Part shown: positions 17,977 through 26,190 of the stretch, in pieces
Position numbering within the stretch: the stretch's first letter is position 1
Layout: every line of letters begins with the position of its first letter
NCBI RefSeq assembly: GCF_902729425.1
Contig: NZ_CACVCH010000047.1
Span: 26,276-90,275 of the forward strand
Source: Magnetospirillum sp. SS-4
GTDB taxonomy: Bacteria; Pseudomonadota; Alphaproteobacteria; Rhodospirillales; Magnetospirillaceae
Reading direction: 5' to 3'
Length of the DNA: 64,000 nt
Notes under the pieces: generated by a model
The model's input: only the letters and a program-made list of their open reading frames with translations
The model's database searches: none
What the model was told of the DNA's origin: nothing
Made by a program: the position numbers and the translations under genes

Positions 17977-20268
17977 CTACCCTTCGGTCATCACCTGCTT
18001 GACCGCGCCGGCCAGCTGCTTCAGGGAGAACGGCTTGGGCAGGAAGTGGATGCCGGCATCGGGATCGATGCCGTCACGGGCCACGTCCTCGGAATACCCC
18101 GAGATCAGGATCAGCTTGATGGCGGGACGCTCCATCCGGACGAAGCGTGCCAGGGTGACGCCGTCCATGCCGGGCATGACCACGTCGGAAATCAGCATGT
18201 CGATGGCGTCGTCGCCGCGCAGAACCTCGACCGCCTGCTCGCCCGACCGGGCCTCGATGACGGTATAGCCCTTGTTGCGCAAGGCTCGCGCCCCGAACAG
18301 CCGCACAGCGTCCTCGTCCTCCACCAGCAAGATGGTGCCGTGCCCGGTCAGGTCGGTCTCGGCCGCCTCCGGCGACGGCGACGGCCTCCTGACCTCTCCC
18401 GCCGGCTCGGCGTCGATGCGCGGCAGGTGAATGGTGAAGGTGGCCCCCTGCCCCGGCTGGCTTTCCACGAAGATGAAGCCATCGGTCTGGCGCACGATGC
18501 CATAGACGGTGGACAGGCCGAGACCGGTGCCCGCCCCCACTTCCTTGGTGGAAAAGAACGGCTCGAAGATGCGGGCGACGTTCTCCTTGGAAATGCCGGT
18601 GCCGGTGTCGGACACCTCGATCAGGACGTATTCGCCGGCCGGCATCAGTTCGGGGCCTCGCTGCACCGGCTGGTCCACCCGGACCGCGTTGGTGCGGATG
18701 CTGAGCGTGCCGCCGCCCGGCATGGCGTCACGGGCGTTGACCGCCAGATTGATGATGACCTGATCGAACTGGCCGGGATCGACCCTGACCAGCCCCAGGG
18801 CGCGGCCGTGGGTCATGCGCAGTTCGATGGTCTCGCCCAGCAGGCGGCGCAGCAGGTTGGAAAGCTCGGCCAGGGCGTCGGTGACGTTGAGCAGACGCGG
18901 CTGCAACGCCTGACGCCGCGAGAACGCCAGCAACTGCCGCACCAGGGAGGCGGCACGGTTGGCGTTCTGCTTGATCTGCATGATGTCGGCGAAGCTTGGA
19001 TCGCCGGCGCCGTGGCGTTGCAGCAAAAGATCGCAAAAGCCGATCATGGCGGTCAGAAGATTGTTGAAGTCGTGGGCGACGCCGCCGGCCAGCTGGCCCA
19101 TGGCCTGCATCTTCTGGCTCTGAGCGAACTGGACCTCAAGATTCCGCTGCTCGGTGGCGTCGATGAAATGGATCACCAGACCGGAAATCTCGCCGTCCTC
19201 GTGGCTTGGACTGACGAACAACTGGGCGATCAGGTCGCGCCGCCCCCTCAGCCGCACTTCAAGATGGGTACCCGGCTGCGAGCCCGACAGCACCTTGGCC
19301 AGTTGCTCGGACGCCTGCTGACGGTTCTCGTCGGCGATGAGATTGGTCACCGGCCGGCCCACCATGTCGTCGCGGTCGGTGCCCAGCATGGCCTGAAGCG
19401 CCAGATTGCAGCCCCCGACCCCGCCGTCCATGTCCACCAGGGCGATCCCCACCGGAGCGTCGTCGAACAGCCAGCGAAAGCGGCGCTCGGCGGCGCGCAG
19501 CGCCCGTTCCCATTGCTGTTCCGGCACCAGGTCGCGCACCACCACCGAACGGGTGAACATCTCCCCGCCCTCGTCGTAAACCGAGTGGGCCACCAATCCC
19601 TGGAAGACGTCGCCGCTGCGACCGCGCAGCCGCAACTCGGCCCGCTCTTCCTCGGGATTGGGAACGGCGCCGAACACCTCCGCCAGATTGCGGCCGATGA
19701 TTTCGTCGCCGCCCTTGCCCAGCCATTCGGCCAGACGCTGGTTCACGTAGCGGACGGTGCCGTCGGCGTCGGCCGAATAGCAACCCACCGGCAGGAAATC
19801 GACGAAATCGGACAGCAGTTCGTTTTCGCGGCGCAAGGTTTCCTCGATGGCGCGCCGCGCGCTGATGTCCTCCGCCATCCAGGCGACCGCTCCGTCCGGA
19901 CCGGCGGAGGCAACCTCCAGCGCCAGCCATTCGCGGCCACCGCCGGCCATGGCCAGCCCGATCTCGGCCCGTCGCGGCGCCCCGACGGCGGCGGCGGCGT
20001 CCAGACGCTCCAGATCCGCCAGGGCGCGATCATCGTCTCCGGCCCTGGTCTTCAGCACCGACAGCGGATCGCCGGCCTCGGCCAGCAGCCGGCGGCCAGC
20101 GGCGTTGCGATAGAGTTCGGATCCGTCCCGCCCAACCACCAGCACGGCGCGGTTTTCGGATTCCAGGACGCCGGCCAGGGTGGCGGCGGAGGCGAGTCCG
20201 CCCCGTCCCGAACCGAAAATCCGGTTCCGCAGCCGTTCCAGCCAGGAGGATGTGCGATCAGTGCGCAA
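17977..20268 (-). CDS. cckA: Cell-cycle hybrid histidine kinase CckA
   Basis: 763 aa. Domain order: three PAS-like regions (about 35-135, 150-255, 262-370), HisKA with phospho-His H399 in LAGGVAHDFNNLLTAMIGFC, HATPase (N-box NLAVNARDAM at 508-517, G boxes DTGTGI and GAGTGLGL), and a C-terminal receiver with phosphoacceptor D695 in ISDVVMPGMDG. The phospho-His block is that of CckA, which passes phosphate through ChpT to CtrA and CpdR. In Magnetospirillum and Rhodospirillum relatives this pathway mainly controls motility. Start TTG 20268 lies inside the 3' end of flhB (11-bp overlap), and no upstream start exists in frame. No transmembrane segment is visible, unlike Caulobacter CckA with its two helices. 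It is the last gene of the flgB-to-flhB operon. Confidence 0.93.
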   Translation of the reverse strand: MRTDRTSSWLERLRNRIFGSGRGGLASAATLAGVLESENRAVLVVGRDGSELYRNAAGRRLLAEAGDPLSVLKTRAGDDDRALADLERLDAAAAVGAPRRAEIGLAMAGGGREWLALEVASAGPDGAVAWMAEDISARRAIEETLRRENELLSDFVDFLPVGCYSADADGTVRYVNQRLAEWLGKGGDEIIGRNLAEVFGAVPNPEEERAELRLRGRSGDVFQGLVAHSVYDEGGEMFTRSVVVRDLVPEQQWERALRAAERRFRWLFDDAPVGIALVDMDGGVGGCNLALQAMLGTDRDDMVGRPVTNLIADENRQQASEQLAKVLSGSQPGTHLEVRLRGRRDLIAQLFVSPSHEDGEISGLVIHFIDATEQRNLEVQFAQSQKMQAMGQLAGGVAHDFNNLLTAMIGFCDLLLQRHGAGDPSFADIMQIKQNANRAASLVRQLLAFSRRQALQPRLLNVTDALAELSNLLRRLLGETIELRMTHGRALGLVRVDPGQFDQVIINLAVNARDAMPGGGTLSIRTNAVRVDQPVQRGPELMPAGEYVLIEVSDTGTGISKENVARIFEPFFSTKEVGAGTGLGLSTVYGIVRQTDGFIFVESQPGQGATFTIHLPRIDAEPAGEVRRPSPSPEAAETDLTGHGTILLVEDEDAVRLFGARALRNKGYTVIEARSGEQAVEVLRGDDAIDMLISDVVMPGMDGVTLARFVRMERPAIKLILISGYSEDVARDGIDPDAGIHFLPKPFSLKQLAGAVKQVMTEG

Positions 20269-21325
20269 GTGTGCCCTTCAGCTTCATGACGTAGCCAATG
20301 ACCTCGGCGACCGCCTTGTAATGTTCGGGCGGCACTTCCTGATCCAGTTCGACGGTGGCGTACAGGGCACGGGCCAGCGGCGGGTTCTCGACGATGGGGA
20401 CCTCGTTCTCGTCGGCCAGTTCGCGAATGCGCTTGGCGACCAGATCGACGCCCTTGGCCACCAGCACCGGCGCTCCCATGGAGTCCATGTCGTATTTCAG
20501 CGCCACCGCGTAATGGGTCGGGTTGGTCACCACCACCGAGGCCTGGGGCACCGCCGCCATCATGCGCTGGCGGGCGCGCTGCATGCGCAGCGACCGCAAA
20601 CGGCCCTTGACGATGGGATCGCCCTCGGCCTGCTTGTGCTCGTCCTTCACCTCCTGCTTGGTCATGCGCATCTTTTCCATGAAATGCCAGCGCTGGTAGA
20701 GGTAATCCGCCACCGCCAGCGCCGCCACCATCAGCATCACGATGATGATCAGCTCGATCACCTCACGCCGCAGATAATCCATCGAGGCGAACAGATCGAC
20801 GGCGGCAAGGCCAAGCACGTCATTGGTCCGAGCCCGCAGGAACATATAGATGACGACGCCGACAATTCCTATCTTCAGCAGTGACTTAATGAAATTAACA
20901 AGGTTCATCATCGAAAATATGCGGCCGAACCCCGCAATTATGCTTAACTTATTAATGTCAGGCTTCATTTTTTTGGCGACAAACATCAAGCCAACCTGCG
21001 AGATATTCGAAACTACGCCAAAAATCAGCATGACCATCAACGGAAACATCAGCACCTTGATCAGACCCATGACCTGATCCGACAGGATGATCCCCATGTC
21101 GGCGCGGTCCATGGCGAAGGCATGGGGGCGCTCGATGAAGGGCAGCATCATGCGCAAGACGTCGCGTCCCATGAACGGGCTGATGATGGAGACCAGGACC
21201 AGGGTGCCGGCCAGCCCCGCGAAGATCTTGATCTCCTGGGACTGCGGAACGTTGCCCTCGTTGCGGGCGTCGCCGAGTTTCTTGCCGGTTGGGTCTTCTG
21301 TTTTCTCGCTGTCGTCCTCGGCCAC
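20258..21325 (-). CDS. flhB: Flagellar export switch protein FlhB
   Basis: 355 aa. The N-terminus AEDDSEKTEDPTGKKLGDARNEGNVPQSQE is classical. Four transmembrane helices follow, then a cytoplasmic domain with the self-cleaving NPTH motif (in VVVTNPTHYAVALKYD), whose cleavage switches export from rod/hook to filament subunits. A 120-bp stretch (20881-21000) has only about 40% GC against roughly two thirds in the neighbours, yet it encodes the conserved KPDINKLSIIAGFGRIFSM region. The gene follows fliR with a 4-bp gap and overlaps cckA. Confidence 0.97.
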   Translation of the reverse strand: MAEDDSEKTEDPTGKKLGDARNEGNVPQSQEIKIFAGLAGTLVLVSIISPFMGRDVLRMMLPFIERPHAFAMDRADMGIILSDQVMGLIKVLMFPLMVMLIFGVVSNISQVGLMFVAKKMKPDINKLSIIAGFGRIFSMMNLVNFIKSLLKIGIVGVVIYMFLRARTNDVLGLAAVDLFASMDYLRREVIELIIIVMLMVAALAVADYLYQRWHFMEKMRMTKQEVKDEHKQAEGDPIVKGRLRSLRMQRARQRMMAAVPQASVVVTNPTHYAVALKYDMDSMGAPVLVAKGVDLVAKRIRELADENEVPIVENPPLARALYATVELDQEVPPEHYKAVAEVIGYVMKLKGTLAH

Positions 21326-21329
21326 CGCA

Positions 21330-22094
21330 TCACCTCGGAATCATGTAGGGGTGAAGGGTGGTCTCGAAGAAGCGCAGGAACAATCCCAGCACCATCGGCA
21401 AGGTGATCAGGAACATCCAGATACCCACCAGGATCTGCACCGGCTGGGCGATGAAGAATATCTGAAGCTGCGCCACCAGCCGCGACAGCAGGCCAAGGCC
21501 GCTATAGAACATCAGCCCGAAGACGATCAGCGGCATGGCGAACTGGGTTCCGATCTTGAAGGTTTCGGTGACCAGATGCGACAGCGTCTCGGTGAAATCG
21601 CCCCAGGGCAACGGCAGCCCGGGGGGAAACAGGTCGTAGGATTCGACGATGGCCACGAACATCATGTGATGCAGGTCGGTGACGAACAGCCCAAGCATCG
21701 CGACATTGGTGAGAAAGCTGGTGACGAGCTGGCTTTGCTGCTGGGCGATGGGGTCGAAGGAAAAGGCGTTGGTCAGCCCCACCTGATAGCCGATCATCGA
21801 CCCGGCCAGGCTGAGCACCGACATGATGAACATCACGATGGTGCCGATGAAGGCGCCCACCACCACCTCGCCGAACACCAGAAGGATGACGCCGCCATAG
21901 GTGGGGGGAACGGCGACGAAATGCCGGCCCAGCAGCGGCAGCATCAGGAACGAGACGGCCAGCGCCAGACACAGGCGAATCCGCTTGCTGACCAACTGTC
22001 CGCCAAGGCCGGGCAACAGCATGATGGCGGTGCCAAGGCGCGTGAAGACCAGCAGGAACTTGAAAACATCCAGTTGAAGAAGTTCGGCCAGCAC
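21330..22094 (-). CDS. fliR: Flagellar export gate protein FliR
   Basis: 254 aa, six predicted membrane helices. Family text: FTRLGTAIMLLPGLGGQLVSKRIRLCLAL, FGEVVVGAFIGTIV, MIGYQVGLTNAFSFDP, and a C-terminal PVQILVGIWMFLITLPM. FliR joins FliP and FliQ in the helical export gate of the basal body. The start is GTG at 22094, 5 bp after the fliQ stop. The spacing shows one transcript with fliQ and flhB. Confidence 0.97.
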   Translation of the reverse strand: MLAELLQLDVFKFLLVFTRLGTAIMLLPGLGGQLVSKRIRLCLALAVSFLMLPLLGRHFVAVPPTYGGVILLVFGEVVVGAFIGTIVMFIMSVLSLAGSMIGYQVGLTNAFSFDPIAQQQSQLVTSFLTNVAMLGLFVTDLHHMMFVAIVESYDLFPPGLPLPWGDFTETLSHLVTETFKIGTQFAMPLIVFGLMFYSGLGLLSRLVAQLQIFFIAQPVQILVGIWMFLITLPMVLGLFLRFFETTLHPYMIPR

Positions 22095-22099
22095 CGCGC

Positions 22100-22369
22100 T
22101 CAGCCGCCGCCGGCGATGATCTTGTCCATGACCGACCGCCAGAATTCGATCAGCGAGTTCAGCATGAACGGCATGAAGATGATCATCGACCCGAATCCCA
22201 GCAGCATCTTGGGCACGAAGGTCAGGGTCTGTTCCTGAATCTGGGTCAGGGTCTGGAAGATCGAAATCAGAAGCCCGACGGCCAGCCCGGTAAGCAAGGT
22301 CGGCGCAGCCACCTTGATCATCACCATGATGGTCTGCTGGGCGACGTCGATGAGTTCCGCCTCGGTCAC
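22100..22369 (-). CDS. fliQ: Flagellar export gate protein FliQ
   Basis: 89 aa with two membrane helices (VMIKVAAPTLLTGLAVGLLISIF and LLGFGSMIIFMPFMLNSL) joined by the conserved QTLTQIQEQTLTFVPK loop. Length and sequence are those of FliQ, four copies of which pack on the FliP-FliR gate. The start is GTG 22369. It lies 12 bp downstream of fliE. Confidence 0.97.
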   Translation of the reverse strand: MTEAELIDVAQQTIMVMIKVAAPTLLTGLAVGLLISIFQTLTQIQEQTLTFVPKMLLGFGSMIIFMPFMLNSLIEFWRSVMDKIIAGGG

Positions 22370-22381
22370 CGGAAGGCCGCC

Positions 22382-22702
22382 TCAGATCGGCATACGCAGG
22401 ATTTCGTTATAGGCGTTGATCACCTTGTCGCGGACATTGACCACGGTTTCCAAGGTGGTCTCGGCGCTGGCGACGGCGGCGACCACGTCGCGGATGTCGG
22501 CCTTGCCGGCGATGGCCGACAGCGAGACCTGCTCGGCCGCCTTGGTGGTGCCGACCGCCATCTTGGCGGCGTCCTTGAGGACGCTGGCGAAGTCGGTCCC
22601 GACGCCTTCCTGGGCGTCGGGGCCGCCCTTGTCCTTGTCCAGGCCGGCCAGCGGATTGGCGGCGGCGCGATAGGCGGAGATGGCGGATGTGAAGTTGGAC
22701 AT
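22382..22702 (-). CDS. fliE: Flagellar hook-basal body adaptor FliE
   Basis: 106 aa. It contains FASVLKDAAKMAVGTTKAAEQVS and the conserved end VVAAVASAETTLETVVNVRDKVINAYNEILRMPI. FliE connects the MS ring to the rod and is the first rod substrate exported. It lies between flgC (62-bp gap) and fliQ, the usual alphaproteobacterial order. Confidence 0.95.
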   Translation of the reverse strand: MSNFTSAISAYRAAANPLAGLDKDKGGPDAQEGVGTDFASVLKDAAKMAVGTTKAAEQVSLSAIAGKADIRDVVAAVASAETTLETVVNVRDKVINAYNEILRMPI

Positions 22703-22764
22703 GGCCTTGATTTCCTGACAGAGCCGGCGTCACCCCGCGGCCGGGAGACGCCATTATGATCGAA

Positions 22765-23175
22765 TCAGCGGAGCATCTCCACCGTGCGCGTCATGAGGGT
22801 GCGCGAGGTGTTGATGACGTTCATGTTGGCTTCGTAGCTGCGCTGGGCCTCCCGCATGTCCATCATCTCGATCAGCGGATTGATGTTCGGGGCCAGGATA
22901 TAGCCGTCACGGTCGGCGGCGGGGTGCTTGGGATCGTAGCGGCGCTGGAACTCGGAATTGTCGGGCCGCACCTTGTCGACCTTGACGGCACTGATGCCAC
23001 TGGCCCGGTCAAGCTCGGTCCTGAAGGTGACCACCTTGCGGCGGTAGGGCAATCCTTCCGGAGTCTGGGCGACCGAATCGGCGTTGGCCATGTTTTCCGA
23101 CACCACCCGAAGGCGCTCCGACTGGGCCTTCATGCCGGCAATGGCGATCCTGGTGCTCTTGGTCAGTTCGTCCAT
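22765..23175 (-). CDS. flgC: Flagellar proximal rod protein FlgC
   Basis: 136 aa. The N-terminal rod signature IAIAGMKAQSERLRVVSENMANADS (ANNxAN-like) and the C-terminal NMNVINTSRTLMTRTVEMLR are both present; the middle has GLPYRRKVVTFRTEL and PDNSEFQRRYDPKHPAAD typical of FlgC. It is exported without a cleaved signal and forms part of the proximal rod. It lies 15 bp downstream of flgB. Confidence 0.97.
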   Translation of the reverse strand: MDELTKSTRIAIAGMKAQSERLRVVSENMANADSVAQTPEGLPYRRKVVTFRTELDRASGISAVKVDKVRPDNSEFQRRYDPKHPAADRDGYILAPNINPLIEMMDMREAQRSYEANMNVINTSRTLMTRTVEMLR

Positions 23176-23190
23176 GATCGTTCCCCGATT

Positions 23191-23592
23191 CTAGCGGCCA
23201 CCGACCGCCATGCGAATCATCTTCTGGTATTTCTGGAACAGCGCCGCCGAGGTGTTGTAGGCGGTGCTGGACTCGCCCAGCTTGGCCATCTGCTCTTCCA
23301 AGATGACGGCATTGCCGTCGGGAGTGGATTCGAAGGCCTTGCGCTGAACGACCGTCTTGAACGGGTCTGGGGCTTGCGCCGGCACGATGTGCTTGGCGTT
23401 GGTGGCGACGGCGTTGACCGGAACGGCGGTGGTCCCGGCCAGAACTTCCTTGAAGTCCGGCGCCTTCAGGTCGCGGGGCAGATAGCGCGGCGTGTTGGCG
23501 TTGGCGATGTTCTCGGCCAGCACCTCCTGACGCTCGGCCAGCCAGTCCATCCGCGCCTTGGTCATCTTGAAGATATTGAGACTACCGAGCAT
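23191..23592 (-). CDS. flgB: Flagellar proximal rod protein FlgB
   Basis: 133 aa. The N-terminal block is MTKARMDWLAERQEVLAENIANANTPRY and the C-terminus YNTSAALFQKYQKMIRMAVGGR, both typical of FlgB. ATG 23592 is preferred over an upstream ATG because it gives the normal family N-terminus (LGSLNIFKM) and has AAGGG upstream. It is the first gene of the long operon flgB-flgC-fliE-fliQ-fliR-flhB-cckA, with CtrA-like sites about 80 and 135 bp upstream. Confidence 0.95.
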   Translation of the reverse strand: MLGSLNIFKMTKARMDWLAERQEVLAENIANANTPRYLPRDLKAPDFKEVLAGTTAVPVNAVATNAKHIVPAQAPDPFKTVVQRKAFESTPDGNAVILEEQMAKLGESSTAYNTSAALFQKYQKMIRMAVGGR

Positions 23593-23670
23593 CGCCAGAC
23601 CCCTTGCCGCCCGGCGGACGCCATGTCCGAGACGGCGCTGTTTCGCCATGGTCAGTATGGGCGGGCGCGC

Positions 23671-23685
23671 TTAAGAAACGGTAAA
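23671..23685 (-). promoter_or_regulatory. CtrA-box-like site facing flgB
   Basis: On the minus strand the sequence reads TTTACCGTTTCTTAA, a one-mismatch fit to the CtrA half-site pattern TTAA-N7-TTAA, with the CC after the first half that is common in CtrA sites. It lies about 80 bp upstream of the flgB start. Confidence 0.45.
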
Positions 23686-23724
23686 GCGCGCCATCGCCCT
23701 CGCGTCCATTGTCCCCTCCCCCAC

Positions 23725-23739
23725 TTAAAGCTTTTTTAA
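23725..23739 (+). promoter_or_regulatory. CtrA-box-like site between the two flagellar operons
   Basis: TTAA (23725-23728), seven bases, TTAA (23736-23739): an exact TTAA-N7-TTAA, inside a small palindrome CTTAAA/TTTAAG. It stands out in a GC-rich region and lies 62 bp upstream of the flhX-like gene. Confidence 0.5.
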
Positions 23740-23800
23740 GCGCGACGGGCCGAGACTTCCGCCATGACGCCCAAGGGTCGGGCGCGACCGATGGTGTGAC

Positions 23801-24142
23801 ATGGGCGGCAAGGGCAAGGACCTGTGGAACGAACACGCCGAGGCGGCCGGCCAGACCGGCAGGCGCCCCGGCCGCGCCGTCGCCGTGGCCCTTCACCACG
23901 ACCCCGACCAGCCCGACCTGCCAAAGGTGGTGGCATCGGGACGCGGCGGCGTCGCCGAGCAGATTCTCGAACTGGCCTTCGCCCACGGCGTCAAGGTCCG
24001 GACAGATCCGGACCTCGCCGAGGTTCTGGCTGCCGTCGAGGTCGACACGGTTATTCCGGTAGAGGCCTTCGTGGCGGTCGCCGAAATCCTGGCCTATGTC
24101 TATCGCGCCAACGGCCGCGCGACGGCGGCGGACCGGACATGA
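23801..24142 (+). CDS. FlhB C-terminal-domain homologue (FlhX-like)
   Basis: 113 aa. It resembles only the cytoplasmic part of FlhB/EscU: AVAVALHHDPDQPDLPKVVASGRGGVAEQILELAFAHGVKV, then DLAEVLAAVEVDTVIPVEAFVAVAEILAYVY. The NPTH self-cleavage motif is absent and there are no membrane helices. Such stand-alone FlhB-tail proteins (FlhX, YlqH) are common next to flagellar genes and can partly substitute for the FlhB cytoplasmic domain in some species. It heads the plus-strand set with fliO and fliP; the stop overlaps the next start (ATGA). Confidence 0.85.
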   Translation: MGGKGKDLWNEHAEAAGQTGRRPGRAVAVALHHDPDQPDLPKVVASGRGGVAEQILELAFAHGVKVRTDPDLAEVLAAVEVDTVIPVEAFVAVAEILAYVYRANGRATAADRT

Positions 24143-24414
24143 GCGGGCTTGAGCGCATCCGCCAGGAACTGGAAAAGGCGGTGTCCCTGGTGGAAACGGC
24201 GCGGCGCCTGCTGGCCACCGGCACCATGGTCGATCTGGCGGCGCTGGAAGGCAAGGTTCGCCGGATTTGCCGCGGCACCCTTGACCTGAGCCGCGAGGAC
24301 GGACAATCGCTGCGTCCGCAGATGGAAACCTTGATCGCCGACCTCGATCTGCTGGCCGAAGCCCTCCGTGAACGCTACGATCCCGACGGCCAGAGATTGA
24401 CACCGGAGCCCTGA
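24139..24414 (+). CDS. Small conserved-context protein in the flagellar operon, unknown
   Basis: 91 aa, not recognised. It is highly charged and almost wholly helical in appearance (LERIRQELEKAVSLVETARRLL and METLIADLDLLAEALRERYD), with one Cys, no signal peptide and no membrane segment. The start overlaps the flhX-like stop and its stop overlaps the fliO start (TGATG), so it is tightly coupled to export genes. Its size and helical pattern would suit an export chaperone or FlgN-like protein, but this is a guess from context. Confidence 0.8.
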   Translation: MSGLERIRQELEKAVSLVETARRLLATGTMVDLAALEGKVRRICRGTLDLSREDGQSLRPQMETLIADLDLLAEALRERYDPDGQRLTPEP

Positions 24415-24728
24415 TGGAAGCCTCGACCTATCTTCGCTTCGTTCTATCCCTGACCGTGGTCCTGGGAGCCATCTTCGCCGCCATGTGGGCCTTGAAGCGC
24501 TGGGGCCTGGGACTGGTCATCCCCCGCGCCGCCCGCCCCGGCGGCGCCAGCCGCCTGGCCCTGGTCGAGGCGCTGCCGCTGGACGCGCGGCATCGGCTGG
24601 TGCTGGTGCGGCGCGACGACCACGAGCATCTGCTGCTGCTGGGGGGGGAAGGCGGCCTGGTGGTGGAGCGCGACTGCCCGCCGCCCCGCTTTCGGGTGCC
24701 AGCAGCCTCTCCGGAGGCCGGATCATGA
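24414..24728 (+). CDS. fliO: Flagellar export assembly protein FliO
   Basis: 104 aa. One N-terminal membrane helix (FVLSLTVVLGAIFAAMWALKRW) is followed by a short cytoplasmic domain with the FliO signature SRLALVEALPLDARHRLVLVRRDDHEHLLLLGG. FliO is a scaffold that helps FliP rings assemble. The gene overlaps its upstream neighbour by one base and fliP by four (ATGA). Confidence 0.9.
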   Translation: MEASTYLRFVLSLTVVLGAIFAAMWALKRWGLGLVIPRAARPGGASRLALVEALPLDARHRLVLVRRDDHEHLLLLGGEGGLVVERDCPPPRFRVPAASPEAGS

Positions 24729-25468
24729 TCAGCCGGACCCGTCTGACCCTGGCGGCCATCGCCGGCATCGGCACCGCCGCCGTCGCCTGGCCGGTGCTGG
24801 CCCAGTCCATCAGCATCGACATGGGCGGCAGCCCGGCCAGCGCCAGCAGCCGCATCATCCAGTTGGTCGCCCTGACCACGGTGCTGTCACTGGCGCCATC
24901 CATCGTGGTGATGGTGACCTCGTTCACCCGCTTCGTGGTGGTGTTCGGCTTCCTGCGCCAGGCCCTGGGCACCCAGCAGGCGCCGCCCAACACGGTCCTG
25001 GTCAGCCTGGCCATGTTCATGACCGCCTTTGTCATGGCGCCGACCTTCGAAAAGGCCTGGGAGACCGGCATTCAGCCGGTGATGGACGGATCGCTGGACG
25101 AGATGGAGGGCTTCGGAATGGCCATCAAGCCGTTCCATGCCTTCATGATCAAGCATGTCAGGCCCCAGGACCTGAAGCTGTTCATGGACCTGTCCAAGGC
25201 CAAGGAGGTCGCCAATCCCGAGGACGTGCCGCTGAAGGCGCTGATCCCGTCCTTCATGATCAGCGAATTGCGCCGCGCCTTCGAGATCGGCTTCCTGATC
25301 TACCTGCCGTTCCTGGTCATCGACATGGTCATCGCGTCGGTGCTGATGAGCATGGGCATGATGATGATTCCGCCAGCCATGATCTCGCTGCCGTTCAAGC
25401 TGATCTTCTTCGTCATGGTCGACGGCTGGTATCTGGTGGTGGGCTCGCTGGTGCAAAGCTACGGATAA
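24725..25468 (+). CDS. fliP: Flagellar export gate protein FliP
   Basis: 247 aa. A cleavable signal peptide (LTLAAIAGIGTAAVAWPVLAQ) is followed by LVALTTVLSLAPSIVVMVTSFTR, the conserved FLRQALGTQQAPPNTVLVSLAMF, LKALIPSFMISELRRAFEIGF and the final helices with LPFKLIFFVMVDGWYLVVGSL. FliP forms the pentameric core of the export gate with FliQ and FliR, which are encoded in the divergent operon. Last gene of its set; convergent with an IalB-like gene. Confidence 0.97.
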   Translation: MISRTRLTLAAIAGIGTAAVAWPVLAQSISIDMGGSPASASSRIIQLVALTTVLSLAPSIVVMVTSFTRFVVVFGFLRQALGTQQAPPNTVLVSLAMFMTAFVMAPTFEKAWETGIQPVMDGSLDEMEGFGMAIKPFHAFMIKHVRPQDLKLFMDLSKAKEVANPEDVPLKALIPSFMISELRRAFEIGFLIYLPFLVIDMVIASVLMSMGMMMIPPAMISLPFKLIFFVMVDGWYLVVGSLVQSYG

Positions 25469-25492
25469 GGCGCCGCCCACCCCCGGCTTTGG

Positions 25493-25987
25493 CTACCGGA
25501 TGGACTGCAACCCGTCGGCCAGCCCCTTGGTCTGGATGGCGATGGTGACGGTCTTGCCGTTGGCGTCGAGCATGCCGATCAGCATGGACTTGGCCTTTTC
25601 GAGAGACTTGGCGGCGGCATCGTCAAGGGTGGTTCCGGCCTGGCAGCCGTTGGGCAGGCACTGAAGCACCGGCATGTTGATCTGCTTGCCGTCCACCTGG
25701 ATGGCGACGCCGCCCGGAATCTGGATGCCCAGCGGCACCATGGCGACCACGCCGAACTCGCCCTTGGCGCCGATCTTGCCGAAGCTGATCTCGAACAGGC
25801 GGGCGCCGCCTTCCCCCACCTGGGTCTGGGACACGCGGCAGGTCTTGCCGGCGGCGGCGCAGCGGGCCACCCAGTCGCCGAAAACCTGGCCATCCTTGGC
25901 GGCGGCAATGGCCGCATCGGAGGACAGAACGCCAAATCCGAAGGACAGGGCGACCAGGAGGGCACTCTTCAGGGAACCGAACCGCAT
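25493..25987 (-). CDS. IalB-family periplasmic protein, copy 1
   Basis: 164 aa. Signal peptide LKSALLVALSFGFGVLSSDAAIAA, then the IalB (invasion-associated locus B) domain: DGQVFGDWVARCAAAGKTCRVSQTQV, VAMVPLGIQIPGGVAIQVDGKQ, QCLPNGCQAGTTLD. Four Cys in the mature part would form two disulfides in the periplasm. In Bartonella IalB affects erythrocyte invasion, but the family is widespread in free-living alphaproteobacteria and its molecular role is unknown. ATG 25987 is chosen because it begins the signal peptide. A second paralogue lies at 27532-28029. Confidence 0.85.
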   Translation of the reverse strand: MRFGSLKSALLVALSFGFGVLSSDAAIAAAKDGQVFGDWVARCAAAGKTCRVSQTQVGEGGARLFEISFGKIGAKGEFGVVAMVPLGIQIPGGVAIQVDGKQINMPVLQCLPNGCQAGTTLDDAAAKSLEKAKSMLIGMLDANGKTVTIAIQTKGLADGLQSIR

Positions 25988-26190
25988 TTGGACCTCTCGA
26001 CTGGCTTTGTTGAATCGACGACATCCCCACCGGGACACACCGGCTCGCTTATGAGCCGATGGCGTCGCCCCTGTCAATCGGCAATTCCCTGGCGCGACGG
26101 CCGCCGACCGCCACGGTTTGAATTGCGTCGGGCCGTCCGTCCTGCTACCCCTGCTCCCTGCGCGTCTTGTCCAATGGAACGAGGGACCCG

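Noticed and set aside
17905..20289. A 794-codon plus-strand open frame
   Set aside because: Antisense to cckA, with the same His/Gln/Gly bias and no recognisable motif.
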